Notes: generated from the letters alone by a model not told the origin. Shown: positions 22,145 through 33,404, counted from the first letter of the stretch. The stretch: DNA of 64,000 bases from Taudactylus pleione (GCA_031769625.1 JAUIMM010000483.1:6268001-6332000), one strand, 5' to 3'. Numbers and translations: made by a program.

Positions 22145-22928
22145 GTCAGCAAGTGGCTGAATTGACCAAATAAAAGTAAATCGTTTTAATTTAATTATTC
22201 TTAAATTGTAAAATATTTAATCCAATCCAGCACAGATAAAAGAAATCGTGAAAAGACGGATGTTAAATAGGGGCAAAAATCAATATTTAAAGACAACGCG
22301 ACTGAAAAAAAAACCAAAACCCTAAAATTACAATTTTCAGAATAAGAAAAAGTGTCTTCTCTTATTTTCATTTCATTTTCCGTAAAACAATTAGACATGA
22401 GAGAAATTGCACACAATTAATATTCATTACAGATATCAGTGTCTGAAACTTTCTGCCGTAACAATAGCGGAATTCTGTGGTTTATGCAGAACTTCCCATT
22501 TGTGTGCTTGTCTTGATTGTTCACGACTATTATTACCCCCGTTTCTCACCCTTAGAACAGTTTCTTTCTCACTTTTTTTTGTTCCTTTTTTTATCCGGGA
22601 GTTTCACATGGTGAGAAATAGTACTCGGGAGTGAAAGGTCCATTTCAGGTCAGGTCTCATCCAACAATTGTCTCAGCTACTCCTGTTGTTATATCTTGTC
22701 ACTGTTAGAATTAACATTCCACAAACCACATAGAACTCTGTAGCTGTCCGTGTATAATGGAGACGCCTCCAGTGGATCTGATGGGAGGGTAAGGAGGACA
22801 GACATAAGTAGAAAAGTGACATAGCCCAGCAACAATCTCTAGTGTAGGGGGGGGGGCATTGCAACTGGTGAGTATGGTCAACCACCGAGTGCTTGTCAAA
22901 CACACCTTACTTTTATTTAGGCATTATG
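22145..22928. other. Single-copy AT-rich DNA, no gene seen
   Basis: No recognised element ends or coding domains. It includes a short G-run near 22849-22856. Confidence 0.45.
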
Positions 22929-22936
22929 GGCTTGAC

Positions 22937-23411
22937 CAGGGGCGTAACTAGGTATTCAAAGGCACCATAGCAAATATGTGTAAGGGCCTCTATGTACCAC
23001 CCAATGGTGAAAAATGGATATAACACATGTTACTTTCACAAGGAAGATGGAGCCCCCTCAGCTCTGAGCCCCATAGCAGCTGCACCCCTTGCACCCAGAG
23101 CCGTAACTAGACTTTTTTGTGCCCTGTGCCAGAGAGAGCATTGGCGTCCCATCCCCCTCCATTTTTAAATAAGGACAAGATAGTGCACCTGAAAAAAGGG
23201 CCATGGCCTCATGGGGAAGGGCCAGGGAAGAGATAGGGGAGGCCAGGAGATGCTGGGGATAAAAGAAGAGGAAGCTACAAATGAGAATGATAATAAACAG
23301 GAAAACTGACAGGCCCAAACAGCGCTCCCTGCCCTGCGGTGCCCTGTGCCATGGCACTGGTCGCACCACCCTAGTTATGGCCCTGCTTGCACCTATATTA
23401 GTTATGCCAAG
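22937..23411 (+). mobile_element. hAT-type element hosting a second hAT element
   Basis: It begins CAGGGGCGTAACTAGG and ends near ATTAGTTATGCCAAG. GGCTTGAC flanks both sides (22929-22936 and 23412-23419). Without its insertion (23096-23385 plus one duplication) it is only about 177 bp. Ends and duplication fit hAT. The right terminus has drifted from the expected CCCTG. Confidence 0.75.
23096..23385 (+). mobile_element. hAT-R MITE, copy 1, nested
   Basis: 290 bp between CAGAGCCGTAACTAG and CTAGTTATGGCCCTG, with exact 8-bp duplications CTTGCACC (23088-23095 and 23386-23393). Relatives lie at 32517, 56729 and 60835. They share GGTGCCCTGTGCCA, GGCCATGGC and GAAGCTACAA-type words. It encodes no transposase; the 126-codon minus-strand frame recurs only with the repeat. 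Confidence 0.92.
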
Positions 23412-23583
23412 GGCTTGACGCAGAATTAAACATTTCACCTATTAACCATCCCCAGTAAAATCCACCACCGCAAATGAGCCCAGGTCCCGGTAGCATTTGC
23501 AGTGCAGGAATGGAGATGGTTCCAGACCCTGCAGCAGATAGACCGGCCCCTAAGGAGCTGTGTACAAGTAGTGGCTTCCTATT

Positions 23584-23691
23584 GGAAGCTCTTAGTGCTA
23601 ATCTCACACCAGGCTGGCAGTCCCATGAGGAGGAAAATCTTCCCCATGGGACTGCCAGTGCTATGTGCCATTAGAAGCACTAAGAGCTTCC
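23584..23691. repeat. 108-bp imperfect hairpin
   Basis: The outer arms GGAAGCTCTTAGTGCT (23584-23599) and AGCACTAAGAGCTTCC (23676-23691) are perfect complements. The inner arms CTGGCAGTCCCATG (23614-23627) and CATGGGACTGCCAG (23645-23658) are too. It could be the core of a fold-back element, but I see no terminal duplication. Confidence 0.85.
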
Positions 23692-23962
23692 AGCTGGATG
23701 GCCACACTGCTATCCGCCGGGTTTACAGTGCTTCTAGGGGCTGCAGACTACGCACTTCCTAGGAGCTGTTTTAGTGCCACTGCACATGCGTGGAGATTGA
23801 TGGGCATGCTGCCAGTGGCCGAAATTTTACAGTAAGACCCACAATTCAGTGAATCTTTGGTTTAAAAGCTAAAATAATTGCTGCATCACACAGTGTGTAT
23901 GGAAGGGTATTGATTTGTTTTGGAAACTCCATTAACTGACATACTGTAGATGTGGGGACAGT

Positions 23963-24246
23963 GGGGGTCTTTCAGAGTCGGTCGCAAGCACTGAGCGCTC
24001 CCAACCGACTCAATGTTGCCCCACTGGGCATGTGCACGATGGAGCCGCTCCGTCGTGCGCATGCGCGAGACCCGGCTTGCGACGGACTCTCTTGACCATC
24101 GCGACCATCACCCATGTCGGTCACTATTGTAGTGGGTGTAAACCCACAGCTTAGCGTTCGACATGGAGGCGGTCGTTCAGGATGGAAGCGGCCACCCTGA
24201 TTCAGTGCGACCGCTTGCAACTAACGACCGCCTCTGAATGAGGTCC
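23963..24246 (-). mobile_element. Harb-P MITE, internally deleted copy
   Basis: A 284-bp copy running from GGGGGTCTTTCAGAG to CTCTGAATGAGGTCC, with AGT on both sides (23960-23962 and 24247-24249). It keeps the CGATGGAGCCGCTCCGTCG hairpin and the GACCATCGCGACCATC half-arm, but most of the middle hairpins are missing. Its orientation is opposite to copies 1 and 2. Confidence 0.85.
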
Positions 24247-24249
24247 AGT

Positions 24250-26231
24250 GTCTCTGTAGATCATGGGTATACATTCATCAGTTGTCCGCCTGGAGCTGTA
24301 CCAGGTGTTAATACATTATGGAAGTCTTCAATTCGTTCCAAGAAAACTGAGTGTTCCTTGAGTGCTCCTTGTGCTCTGAGAGATATATAAAGAGGTGTTA
24401 TAGTGTGCACATAGTCAACAATTACCCATAATGCTTAACTTTGCCTGAGGAACATTCTATGGACAGTATAATTGGGGACCCAGCTGTGCTCCAAAATTAT
24501 GAGTTAGGTGCTCGACTGCCTAATACAAAGGAAGAACGTTTAACAAAGAAAATGTAAAAAAAAATGGGGGGGTGAAGACGTACATCCCCTCAAATGTGCA
24601 CTGGCAGCATCGCACTAACTGTGTACCAGAATGGTTCCATGGTGACAGCACCCATATGCCCCTGACAGAGCAGGACAGTTATCTACGATGCATTCAGTTT
24701 CCACCTACTGTGCCTTGGGATTTGTCAGTATATAAATCTATGAGCCCTGGGGAATGGTCCTATATTCCTCTTGGGAGATGTGCAATATCTGCAGTGGTCA
24801 GTATTGCATGCCTAGATTGGAATATTACAGCTAAATAGGGAAAAGCCCATGAGCCTAGGGTATAACATGTACAAGCTTTAGGGGCAGGACTAAAATCTCT
24901 ACCTTCATCTATATGCTGTCATAATGACTAATGGTGGAAGAGGAGGCAATATTCTCATGGGCTGGATCCACAGGGTGGTTGAAAGCCCTGGGAGTGTCCT
25001 AGGTGTCACCCCTCACTCCAACCTCTTGGAAGCAGAATCCCCCTATAATTTTGCGTACTCACCCTCACTGCTTCTTACCTTGGCAGGTGGGAGGTGAAGG
25101 CAGAGTTAGGTCTAGAAGGAGGTGCTGTATAGGACCTCTGAAGCCACAGCCACATGACCCGTGACAAAAGGGGGAGGGGCAAGGTACATAACGGGGGGCC
25201 AAAAGTGTCCCCTCACAGGCTTGCTTCGCTCACCACAGGTTTATATTCGCCCTCTAATCCCTCGTGGATAGTAACACTGGTAGCTGACCGGCCCTGCCGT
25301 AGTGGTCACTGCAGACGTCCTTTCTTCAACTTGGATCTAGCAACAACTGAAGGCAGCATCCTCGCCGCCCCAGACAGGAAGTGTGGCGCTCATCTGTGAC
25401 ATCATAGCCAAGCGCCACACTCCCCGTGTAAAACTGACAAGGATGGAGCAGCAGCCAGCACTCACATGTAAGAAGCTACAGGCTGCTGCTATTTCATGTT
25501 AGTGGTTAGAGCTTTGAATGGGAGCTTTAAAAACATTCTATCATTCATCCAGTGCTATATGCACCCTCTATTCGAGGGCCTCTAACAATTGGCGCACTCG
25601 GCAGTCTACTAGGTTTGTTTAATGTTTGTGCCAGCCCAGTCAACACAGCATAAATCTATCTGTTTTGGGGTTATTGAAATAAATGTATCCATGTATATTC
25701 CATGTGCCATAACCTTATATAATAATAGTTGATGGTCTGAGCTAGGGTGACCTGGTGCAAATGAGTTGTTAGCTGTAATCCTGTACATTATATTTCTGCT
25801 TGAATACAACACAGGGTTATGTATGTATTATTCAAGCGGTTTCCAGGGTTCTGGGGACCAGTAACTGACAACAGTGTGAAACTCATAGTAATGACAATTT
25901 TATAGGCCAAATGTTGGGCACTAGCGTTTCTTACTGACACATTATTATGCTACAGTATATCACAGTTTGTTCAGACTACAAAGCAGAAGCAGCGCCTACA
26001 ACAAAAAATGGGGACCCCATGGATTGTAATCAGTGGGTTCTCGACCCTTTGCAATCTCGAAATCATTGCCCCAACATTTCTGTGTTATTGTATTGTCCAG
26101 AGGGAGCGTTTCTTTTTTTTTGATACTGACAATTAAGTATTTTTTTCATCTTGTTTTTTTTCGTTTGCAAACATGCGAGGGGACGATCTTCAAACCCACT
26201 GGGACTGAAGCAGTGATAAATGCAAGTACTA
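24250..26231. other. Longest mostly single-copy stretch, no gene seen
   Basis: About 2 kb without recognised element ends or arrays. Frames of 60-88 codons are scattered on both strands, and none has a domain I can name. The phrase CATCATAGCCAAGCGCCACA near 25403 resembles GTCATAGCTAAGCGCCACA near 17471, so a worn repeat may be shared. Confidence 0.4.
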
Positions 26232-26598
26232 GGGGTCTGATTCAGACCCGCTCGCGAGCGCATAGCGCTTGCAAGCAGGTCGATGGCCGGGCAGTGCGCA
26301 CGGACGGCGTGCGCGAGCCCCGGCTGTGGATTGTGATTGACAGCTCGTCCAGTTTTGTAGGCGTGCAGGGGGGGCGGCTTGTCAAACGGAGGCGATCCTG
26401 AAGGAACGCCTGCCGTTTGTGGGCGGCCCTACTGACATCACCAGTGATGTCTATTAGAGCAGGAAGTTCACTGGGGCTTGCGGTGGACGAGACCCTACCC
26501 ACAGCTTAGCGAGCGGCCTGGAGGCTGGTAAAAAAAAAACGGCCCTCCCTGATTCAGAGTGAGCACTCGCAAATAGCGAGCGCCTCTGAATCAGGGCC
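26232..26598 (-). mobile_element. Harb-P MITE, copy 4
   Basis: It starts GGGGTCTGATTCAGACCC and ends GCGCCTCTGAATCAGGGCC, in the orientation opposite to copy 2. It keeps CTCGCGAGCGCATAGCG near its start and part of the GGCGTTCC hairpin set, with deletions elsewhere. The flanks (TAG or CTA left, TAA right) are only near-matches. Confidence 0.8.
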
Positions 26599-26748
26599 TA
26601 AGTGCGTATATACGCCTATGCAGATTTGAACACATCTCTGCAACTGGGCTGCCCTTATCTGTGCGCTTGGTTTCCTAGCTGTCTGCGTTATACATGCGCA
26701 CCCTACTCCTGGTGCAAAAGGTCAGTCTGAAAGCAGGTGACGTAATGA

Positions 26749-26974
26749 CTAGAAATGTGCGACGGAATCCGAATCCACCCAAATTTTGTGAATCCGTGAC
26801 AGATCCTAGTCGCAGTTCTGATCTTCCCGCGGTTCGGAATTCAGATTTTTAAATCCGAATTTGGGGTTTTAGATTGTAAAAATGACATTATTTTAGCTGT
26901 ATTTAAAACTTTTTTTCAATTTAATTTAAAAAAACAGATCCCAAACCAAAACACAGTTGTCAGCGCACGTCTAG
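26749..26974. mobile_element. MITE with CTAGAAATGTGCG ends
   Basis: The left end CTAGAAATGTGCG faces CGCACGTCTAG on the right. The 6-bp sequence TAATGA lies on both sides (26743-26748 and 26975-26980). The interior is AT-rich with CCGAATCC and GGTTCGGAATTC words. I cannot name the superfamily. Confidence 0.6.
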
Positions 26975-26980
26975 TAATGA

Positions 26981-27382
26981 TGCGTACGTACGACACTGCA
27001 TAGCCTGCAATTATGTCAAAACGACGCACACTTAGCCTATATGCTAAAGCCTTGTTATGCCACTTCAGGCAGAAGCGAGATGCGAGTGATTTGTGTATGA
27101 CAGTATCGCTGAGTGGTATGACTCAGCACTCGCCTCTGGGCATCAAAGCTGACTCACTGCTTAGACACTATGGGATTTGTAATCAATCCTGTGTTTGTGA
27201 TAGGGATATTTCCCACTGTACTATCATACTGAGAACTCACCATCTGGTCCCGCTGTGGTCAGATTTGCTGTTGCCCACCACAAGATGCTTGTAAAGGGCT
27301 TTAATATAAAAGGAAGTAAAATAAATAATGAAAGGCACATGTGAGTTGGTAGATGGCAGATGTCTAAACGCTATTTGTGCTC
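26981..27382. other. Single-copy DNA, no gene seen
   Basis: A 93-codon plus-strand frame has no known domain and runs into no other structure. Confidence 0.4.
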
Positions 27383-27385
27383 TAA

Positions 27386-27841
27386 GGGCCTGATCTAGTG
27401 ATTTTTTTGCTATTGTGCTTGCATTAAAGTCGCACTGCGCATGCGTAGTGATTGCCTTTGCGATTCTGACAGGTAGTTGGCATTTGGGAGAGATAACGGG
27501 CAGGGGTTTAGAAAAACGCAGGTGTGTCTTACCATTTAAAGCCGTTACATGGGCGTGCATAAATTAGCCATTGCGATCTCCTACGCAGCATGAGAGCTCT
27601 CAGCGTGTCAGGAGAGACGCTATATTTGAGTCAGGTCAGACCTGCCGCAAGGGCTGCATGGCTGATCGATGTGCTAGGATGTTAAAGATATTACTCTGGT
27701 ACGCGACATTGGACGCAGATGAGAGGCAGCGGTAGGTGTCCCTATGCTCGGGTAAGCTTTGGAACTATTAGCATATTTTAGTAGCTGCGGTCCGTGCAAA
27801 TAGCAGCTGCGATGGCATTAGAGTGTCTATGAATTGGGTCC
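27386..27841 (+). mobile_element. Harbinger-like MITE with TAA duplication
   Basis: It starts GGGCCTGATCTAGTGA and ends TATGAATTGGGTCC, flanked by TAA (27383-27385 and 27842-27844). The interior resembles Harb-G in vocabulary (GCGCATGCGTAGTGATTGC). TAA is a canonical PIF/Harbinger target. Confidence 0.78.
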
Positions 27842-27844
27842 TAA

Positions 27845-28339
27845 GTTCATTACTGCTTCTTTTTACTTTTAAAACTATCTTCCACTTTGCAATCTGCAGC
27901 CATTACCATTGTGCACTATTAGGTGCCTTCCCCCCTTTTTATTTTCATATACACGGTATTTTTGTTTAGTTTTGTTATGTGCTGTTTCCCTGCTACAGGA
28001 GCATAGTTTTGAAGTTTATTATGTTTATTCACTTGTAACTGATCCAAATTGGATCCTATTCCCCATGTAAAAAGTCTTGGAGAGGGGCCTGACAAATTGT
28101 CAGTTGTGTAACGTACCTGTGAATGCGCTGCACAGTATGCAGAGAATAATCTTTGAATTAATGCGATTTCTAACTCAAGCGAAACAGATCTGGGTCTGCG
28201 GTGTGCTTCAGCTGGCAGGCGTCTCAGAGCTGGGGAAAGTCAGCATTTAAAGGGAGAACACCAAAAACAAGTATATTCTGCTTCACAATGTGAGCTCTGC
28301 AACTTGCAGAGGACTTTGTTGCTGACCTCTCCAAACTCT
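27845..28339. other. Single-copy DNA, no gene seen
   Basis: AT-rich sequence with no recognised repeat or domain. Confidence 0.45.
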
Positions 28340-28515
28340 GGGGGAGATCGATGCATCAAACCTTGTAAAGAGTACAGGTGGGAGAGGTTACACAGAGCAA
28401 CCAATCAGCTTCTATGTATCAGGTTATAGAAAGTACTTGATAAATGATAGCTCGAAGCTGATTGGTTGCTTATGGGAAACTACTTGTCCCTGTTGGAAGG
28501 TTTGATACACCTCCT
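28340..28515 (+). mobile_element. SL stem-loop MITE, GCAACCAATCAGCTTC subfamily
   Basis: The ends are GGGGGAGATCGATGCATC and TTTGATACACCTCC. The arms carry GCAACCAATCAGCTTC and GAAGCTGATTGGTTGC, a perfect 16-bp pair. It is the same subfamily as the copy at 43130-43297. Confidence 0.75.
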
Positions 28516-29068
28516 CAGGGCAGTAACTAGGGATGTGCTAGTGGTGCCGCCATACAGAGCGCAGTGCCCTGTGGGCGACATCACCACTGACCCACGGCCA
28601 ATGCATCTGGCTAGCAGGGTGCATGGAACGGCACCCTGCAGACAGAAGCGCTGCTGCAGTTCAGCCCAGACATGCAGGCTGCAGTGTAAAACAGCCCCCG
28701 GAGCATCCTGAGGATGCTCCGAGCAGTTCTTGTTACCGGCGCTGCCCTCCCGCATAACGTCATGACATCGTATGCTCAGGGGGAGTGGCCAGCACAGGGC
28801 GCAAGTCAGCCCTGTCACAGCACTGCATCTCCTCTGTAGCTTCTTTCAGCTACGACGTAGAGGTTAAGGGCATCTGGCGCCCCATCAACAGCATTCATAA
28901 TGTTATTATTAGCCCAGACTTGTGTTTTCCCATGTAAAGCACCTTATTGTTATTATAATGAATAGTAGAAGATGGCACATTCTTTATAAATTTAGAAAGC
29001 TGGATGACAAATTAGAGCACATAGGGCCTGATTCATAGGTGGCTGCTGCTGCTCTTGCATCTATAGAC
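28516..29068. other. DNA with worn repeat features, no gene seen
   Basis: GC-rich sequence near 28520-28820 gives frames on both strands without domains. The phrase GGGCCTGATTCATAGG at 29024 is a stray Harbinger-type end without a partner I can find. Confidence 0.4.
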
Positions 29069-29829
29069 GGGAAGCGGTATGAAATACCGCCGATCGCATG
29101 GCCGGGAGTTCGAATCCCGGCAGCGTCAGGCAGACAAATGAAGAGATCCCGGCAGTGGTAGCCCGACAGCACTGGAAATCCCGATCGTCCATAGGTGAGT
29201 ACTTACTAACCTAACCTTAGCCCCCTAACCCTCCTTAGGGGTGCCTAACCCTAACCTCCCCCCCTGTGCCTAACCCTAATCCCCCCTCAAAGAGCCTCAA
29301 AGAGCAGTGACGTGCGGTGAGGTCAATGGCTGGGGAGCAGGGGCGGATTGGCAGGTATTTTTTGCGGGAAGAATCCCGGTGGGCCGCATGGTTGTGGGGC
29401 CGCTTTTCTGTGAGGCCCCGCCCCCTTATTTATGTCACCCGCGCTGGGCTTTCACTGTCAGCTTTGTCTGGCGGCCGCTGCCGCGCTGGCCTCTCTTCTC
29501 GTGAGAAGAACCCCCCCTTCCCCGCTGCCTAAACCTAACCTCCCCCTGGGGGTGCATAACCCTCCCTCCCCCTAGCCTAACGCTAACCCTCACGGGGGGT
29601 GCCTAACCCTAAGTCCGCCCCGGAGCCCTAAACCGAACCCTCCCCCCCTACGGCTGTCCGCTTGCAGCGCCCGGCATCCCTTCGATCGGGATGCCAGGCG
29701 CCGGTCTCCCGGCGTCGGAAAAATGACAGGCGTCTAGATTTAGACGCCTGTCATTTAATCCTCGCCGGGATAAAGCAGTCAGGAAGCCGGCTGTCGGGCT
29801 TACGTCAGCCAGCTTCCCGATTGCATCCC
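29069..29829 (-). mobile_element. TAR element, inverted, with a hAT remnant inside
   Basis: It starts GGGAAGCGGTATGAAATACC and ends TTGCATCCC. A long hairpin at about 29724-29758 has arms ATGACAGGCGTC and GACGCCTGTCAT. The CCTAACC-type interior is split by unrelated sequence between about 29305 and 29520. Flanks CTATAGAC and CTAATGGC match at five of eight positions. A GTTCGAATCCC phrase near 29108 imitates a tRNA B box by chance. Confidence 0.75.
29305..29520 (+). mobile_element. hAT remnant sharing its insertion boundary with 36044
   Basis: CAGTGACGTGCGGTGAGG (29305 on) is followed at 29338 by CAGGGGCGGATTGGCAGG. In reverse complement, the same two ends abut in the same way at 36044-36077. 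A TGAGGCCCCGCCCCC and TTTATGTCACCCGCGCTGG stretch is also shared. The right ends of both elements are lost here. Confidence 0.7.
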
Positions 29830-30390
29830 CTAATGGCGTAGTCGCCAGAACGATAATGTCACTCCAGCACCTTTGTGCATACACTAAGGGTAATGCAATT
29901 GCCCTAGGGGTTTCTGTCGTTTTTGTGCCTGCACAGCTGCAAAAAAAATTGCTCCACTGTGTCTGACATTGGTAATTGTGTGATTCAGGCACCCCCGATG
30001 TCATCACTTGGCGATCACAGCAGGAATTTACCCAGAGAGAGTCTTGGGAAGTTTTTGGGCTCCTTATGCTCTGCGGCTGGCAGCTGGGAAGATGGAATCT
30101 CACCTTAGCCCGTGAGGTAGAACTGATGGGAAACATTAATTACTTTCTGGTGGGACCAGCAGGATGGAAGGAGCAGAACGTTGGCCGGCAGCTGCAGGCT
30201 TATAACCACATATCCCCCGTCACAGCACAACACACAAAAAATCTGCCACTCTCCACAGCAAATGGAAACACCCGTCCAGGGTGCCTTACACAGCTTAATT
30301 ATAATACTTACATTACAGAGCTGATCCAATGTTTCCGCCTATTATTAAACTTTCATCAGTGATTATTTTGTTTTATTTATATAGATGTAT
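29830..30390. other. Single-copy DNA, no gene seen
   Basis: Frames of 61-162 codons on both strands begin or end in the neighbouring TAR element and have no domain. Confidence 0.4.
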
Positions 30391-30549
30391 ATATTAGAGA
30401 TGAGCGGTTTGGTTCGGAAATCAAAAACGGCATCATAATGGCTATCCAGCGCTCACGTATTTTTGAATAGCCGATAAGATAAATTCAAACTAATCCAAAC
30501 TTGCACTAATATGGTGAAAAGAACCAAGGCAAAACCGAACCGCTCAAAT
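30391..30549. mobile_element. Short element with AGATGAGCGGTTTGG ends
   Basis: AGATGAGCGGTTTGGTTC on the left faces GAACCGCTCAAATCT on the right. It sits directly against a long TA run, so its target duplication cannot be read. Confidence 0.5.

Positions 30550-30550
<1 letters not shown>

Positions 30551-30615
<65 letters not shown>
30551..30615. repeat. (TA)n microsatellite
   Basis: An uninterrupted TA run of about 30 repeats, able to extrude as a cruciform. Confidence 0.97.
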
Positions 30616-30619
<4 letters not shown>

Positions 30620-31685
30620 ACAGAAAAAACTTAGCACTCACCATTTTTAAAACACTCACAATAATACATAAATAATGGGGTTTTGGTTCATGGATTGATT
30701 AATGCATATAAGCCTGCAGCCCACATCACGGGACCCCACTTCTCTGCAGGTCCTACACTATCTGTCATACTTATGGAAACCTGGTGGCTGCTATCACAGA
30801 GTTTAAACTGAAAACATGTTACCTGGTTTAAAGCTCACCTGCCAACTAATGGCTTTTATTTAAAGGCAAGGCAGTCACCAAACATATCTTCTATCATACT
30901 ACCAAAAAGGCAGCTGACACAGGTTATTATAAATGAGCTATATATATTAGTATATGTATATGTAGACCATATATGTAAATATATTTTTCAAATTACCCTG
31001 TTATTTACAGCAAAGCTAATTAGAGATTTATCACAGAGCTCACAATGGATTTTTGGCTTATTCCTGCACACAATAAAGTCTGCTGTCCAGTATAAGCCTC
31101 CCCCCAAGCAATGTTTTTATCATATTGTCTGTAGCATGGCAACCACAGGGGGTCGGGGACCTGGCCTCTCTTAATAGGCTGCTACAGTGTATAACGGGGC
31201 ACTTGAGGAATGTACTAGCAGAAGATTAGCGGAGCAACAATGCGTTTGGCAGTGGATCTATTTGTGCCAGGGCTACAACCACAAGAGCTGTCACTCCTAC
31301 AGCTGGACCGCTGCCTATTCAGCAGGGACGGGCATCCAATATAGATATATTGAATATATTGATATTTTGGTACAAAATTACAGCGGTATTAAAGTGATAC
31401 AAGAAACCTGTCATATAGGTTGTATCGATTGTTTGGCCTCGATGCATCAAGCAAACGTAAAGGGGAAGTCAATGTACATTTAACTGTAAGAATATTGGTA
31501 AAACAGTATATTACTGCACCATTAACAGGTGGATCTGGTCTCCAGGAGCGAAGGATGTCTGGCATGCTCTATTCACTAACATCTACTAACACAATGAGGA
31601 TAAACACAGAAGGGAAGGCTGCTGATCATACAGGCAATTCTCCTCTTTCTCTGCCAAGGGATCCTGGGAAGACAGCATAAAAGAT
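30616..31685. other. Single-copy DNA, no gene seen
   Basis: About 1.07 kb. Plus-strand frames of 98 codons (31187-31483) and 86 codons (31420-31680) overlap in different phases and have no known domain. Confidence 0.4.
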
Positions 31686-31688
31686 AAT

Positions 31689-31871
31689 GGGATCTATTTA
31701 CTAAGCAGTTAGGAGAAGTGAAAAGTGATAAGGTGCCAGCCAATCAGCTCCCAACTGTCATTTTTCAAACACAGCCTGTGAGATGGCAGTCAGGAGCTGA
31801 TTGGCTGGCACCTTATCACTTTTCACTCTTCACTTTTCACTTCTCCTAACACTGCTTAGTAAATAGACCCC
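31689..31871 (+). mobile_element. SL stem-loop MITE, TTTACTAAGC subfamily
   Basis: A nearly perfect 183-bp inverted repeat beginning GGGATCTATTTACTAAGCAG and ending CTGCTTAGTAAATAGACCCC. The duplication is AAT on both sides (31686-31688 and 31872-31874). Its long arms (GTGCCAGCCAATCAGCTCC against GGAGCTGATTGGCTGGCAC) are almost uninterrupted. Confidence 0.88.
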
Positions 31872-32136
31872 AATATCATTATCATCTTGTTCATGCAAAT
31901 GCCGGTCTCCTGGGTGCATGTGCTGCTGTTATCAAGAGCCTCCAAAAATGAAGCACATTGACGCGTATCGATACGCTATTACTGATAACGGATTGTTCCA
32001 AAAGATCGATATGAACTGTGCGCTAGTCCATCGCTACTATTCAGCTTCTGTTTTATGAATTATGACATTATCACACAGCGCTGACGGAAATAATTAATAT
32101 GTTACCTTCTGTTTTCCACCTGGACTAAGGGATATA

Positions 32137-32299
32137 GGAGTCTATTTACTAAGCATTGTTAGGAGGTAAAGTGAACGGAGGTAAGGTGTCAGCCAATCAT
32201 TTTTCAAACACAGCCTGTGACATGGCAGTTAGGAGCTGATTGGCTGGTACCTTATCTCATTTCACTTTATCTCCGTCCAAGGCTTAGTAAATAGAACCC
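32137..32299 (+). mobile_element. SL stem-loop MITE, TTTACTAAGC subfamily
   Basis: It starts GGAGTCTATTTACTAAGC and ends GCTTAGTAAATAGAACCC. The left arm has lost the CAGCTCCTAACTG part present in the copy at 31689, so the stem is shorter. No clean 3-bp duplication. Confidence 0.78.
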
Positions 32300-32306
32300 T
32301 AATTAC

Positions 32307-32483
32307 CAGTGATGTGCAGAGCCTCACCTGTCATACTTAGGTATACTCCACAGTGCTTACTATAAAAATAAGAAAAATGTAAAGTAAATATTATAAATAT
32401 CTTCTTCGTATTATTCTAATCAGTAAAAAGTGTATGGTAGGTGAGGCACTGCCTCCCCTGTCTACCTTTTCCGCACATCCCTG
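32307..32483. mobile_element. Short hAT-like MITE with CAGTGATGTGCAGAG end
   Basis: 177 bp from CAGTGATGTGCAGAGCC to CGCACATCCCTG. The interior phrase TATAAATATCTTCTTCGT is shared with the outer element at 34176. The flanks do not show a convincing 8-bp repeat. Confidence 0.6.
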
Positions 32484-32516
32484 ATCAAAACTCACCTAAT
32501 TTCCAGCACTATATAC

Positions 32517-33396
32517 CAGAGCCGTAACGAGACTTTTTGGTGCCCTGTGCCAGAAAGAGCATTGGCGCCCACCTCATTTTTCAAAGGGACATAGGGTCTG
32601 ATTCAGAGCCGGACGCTATTTGCGGTCGTTCGATCAGAAAAAAGGGCTGGGTATTCAAATGAACCGTTCGCTGTTTGCGGTCTGTTCACGCCTCTATGTC
32701 TGAATGAGCGAACAAAACTTGCGGTCGTAATTTTGAAAAACACGCCCCCTGGCCGCTCGCATCCTACGTCATGTCCGCTATGTATTAGATTAATCGAGTA
32801 CATCGAACAGCGTATGAACTGCTCGCTATTCTTGTGGTTGGTTTTTCCTACCGCAATCTTGCGAGCAGTTCTGACTATAAAACAACCAAGTGACGTGGTC
32901 AATGACGCTGCTGTATTAATTATGCACACCCTTAAAACGCCCGTTTTGACCTTTAAGCACGCCTGTGTTCTGAATTCCACTCCCCGTTTTCAAGCACCTT
33001 CCCCTGTTACCACCCACATACGCCTCCTCCTGTCACTCAAAATAGCAGGCATTCCCTATTTAGCGAACAAACGATTTTCGGCCGCACTGACTGGTTCGCG
33101 CATGCATATTACAATCCGTACACATGCGCAGATGAGCGAACATCGCTCATAACGAACGAGCGGCCACTTACGAGCGGCTCTGAATGAGGGCCATAATGCA
33201 CCCAAAAAAGGGGAATGGCCTCATGGGGAAGGACCAGGGAAAAGACAGGAGAGGCCAGGAGATGCTGGGGATGAAATAAGAGGAAGCTACAAGTGAGAAT
33301 GATAATAAACAGATATTTGACAGGCCCAAACAGCGCCCCCTGCCTTGTGGTGCCCTGTGCGATGGCACCGGCCGCACTACCCTAGCTACGGCCCTG
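32517..33396 (+). mobile_element. hAT-R MITE split by a Harb-A element
   Basis: It starts CAGAGCCGTAACGAGAC and ends CCCTAGCTACGGCCCTG, with exact CTATATAC on both sides (32509-32516 and 33397-33404). The Harb-A copy at 32594-33192 interrupts it; removing that gives a hAT-R of normal length (about 280 bp). Confidence 0.93.
32594..33192 (+). mobile_element. Harb-A MITE nested in hAT-R, with ATA duplication
   Basis: 599 bp beginning GGGTCTGATTCAGAGCC and ending GGCTCTGAATGAGGGCC. ATA flanks both sides (32591-32593 and 33193-33195). The uninterrupted site is present in reverse at 61032-61041 (GCATTATGTC) in another hAT-R copy, which proves a 3-bp duplication. The 125- and 139-codon frames match those of the 10647 copy only because the DNA is repeated. 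Confidence 0.95.
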
Positions 33397-33404
33397 CTAT
33401 ATAC

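Noticed and set aside
29095..29125. tRNA-like B box (GTTCGAATCCC)
   Set aside because: It belongs to the TAR terminal segment, which recurs with variants in other copies. No acceptor stem, A box or anticodon arm can be folded around it.
32307..32483. 8-bp duplication for the short hAT-like element (CTAATTAC and ATCAAAAC)
   Set aside because: Only four of eight positions agree, as expected by chance.
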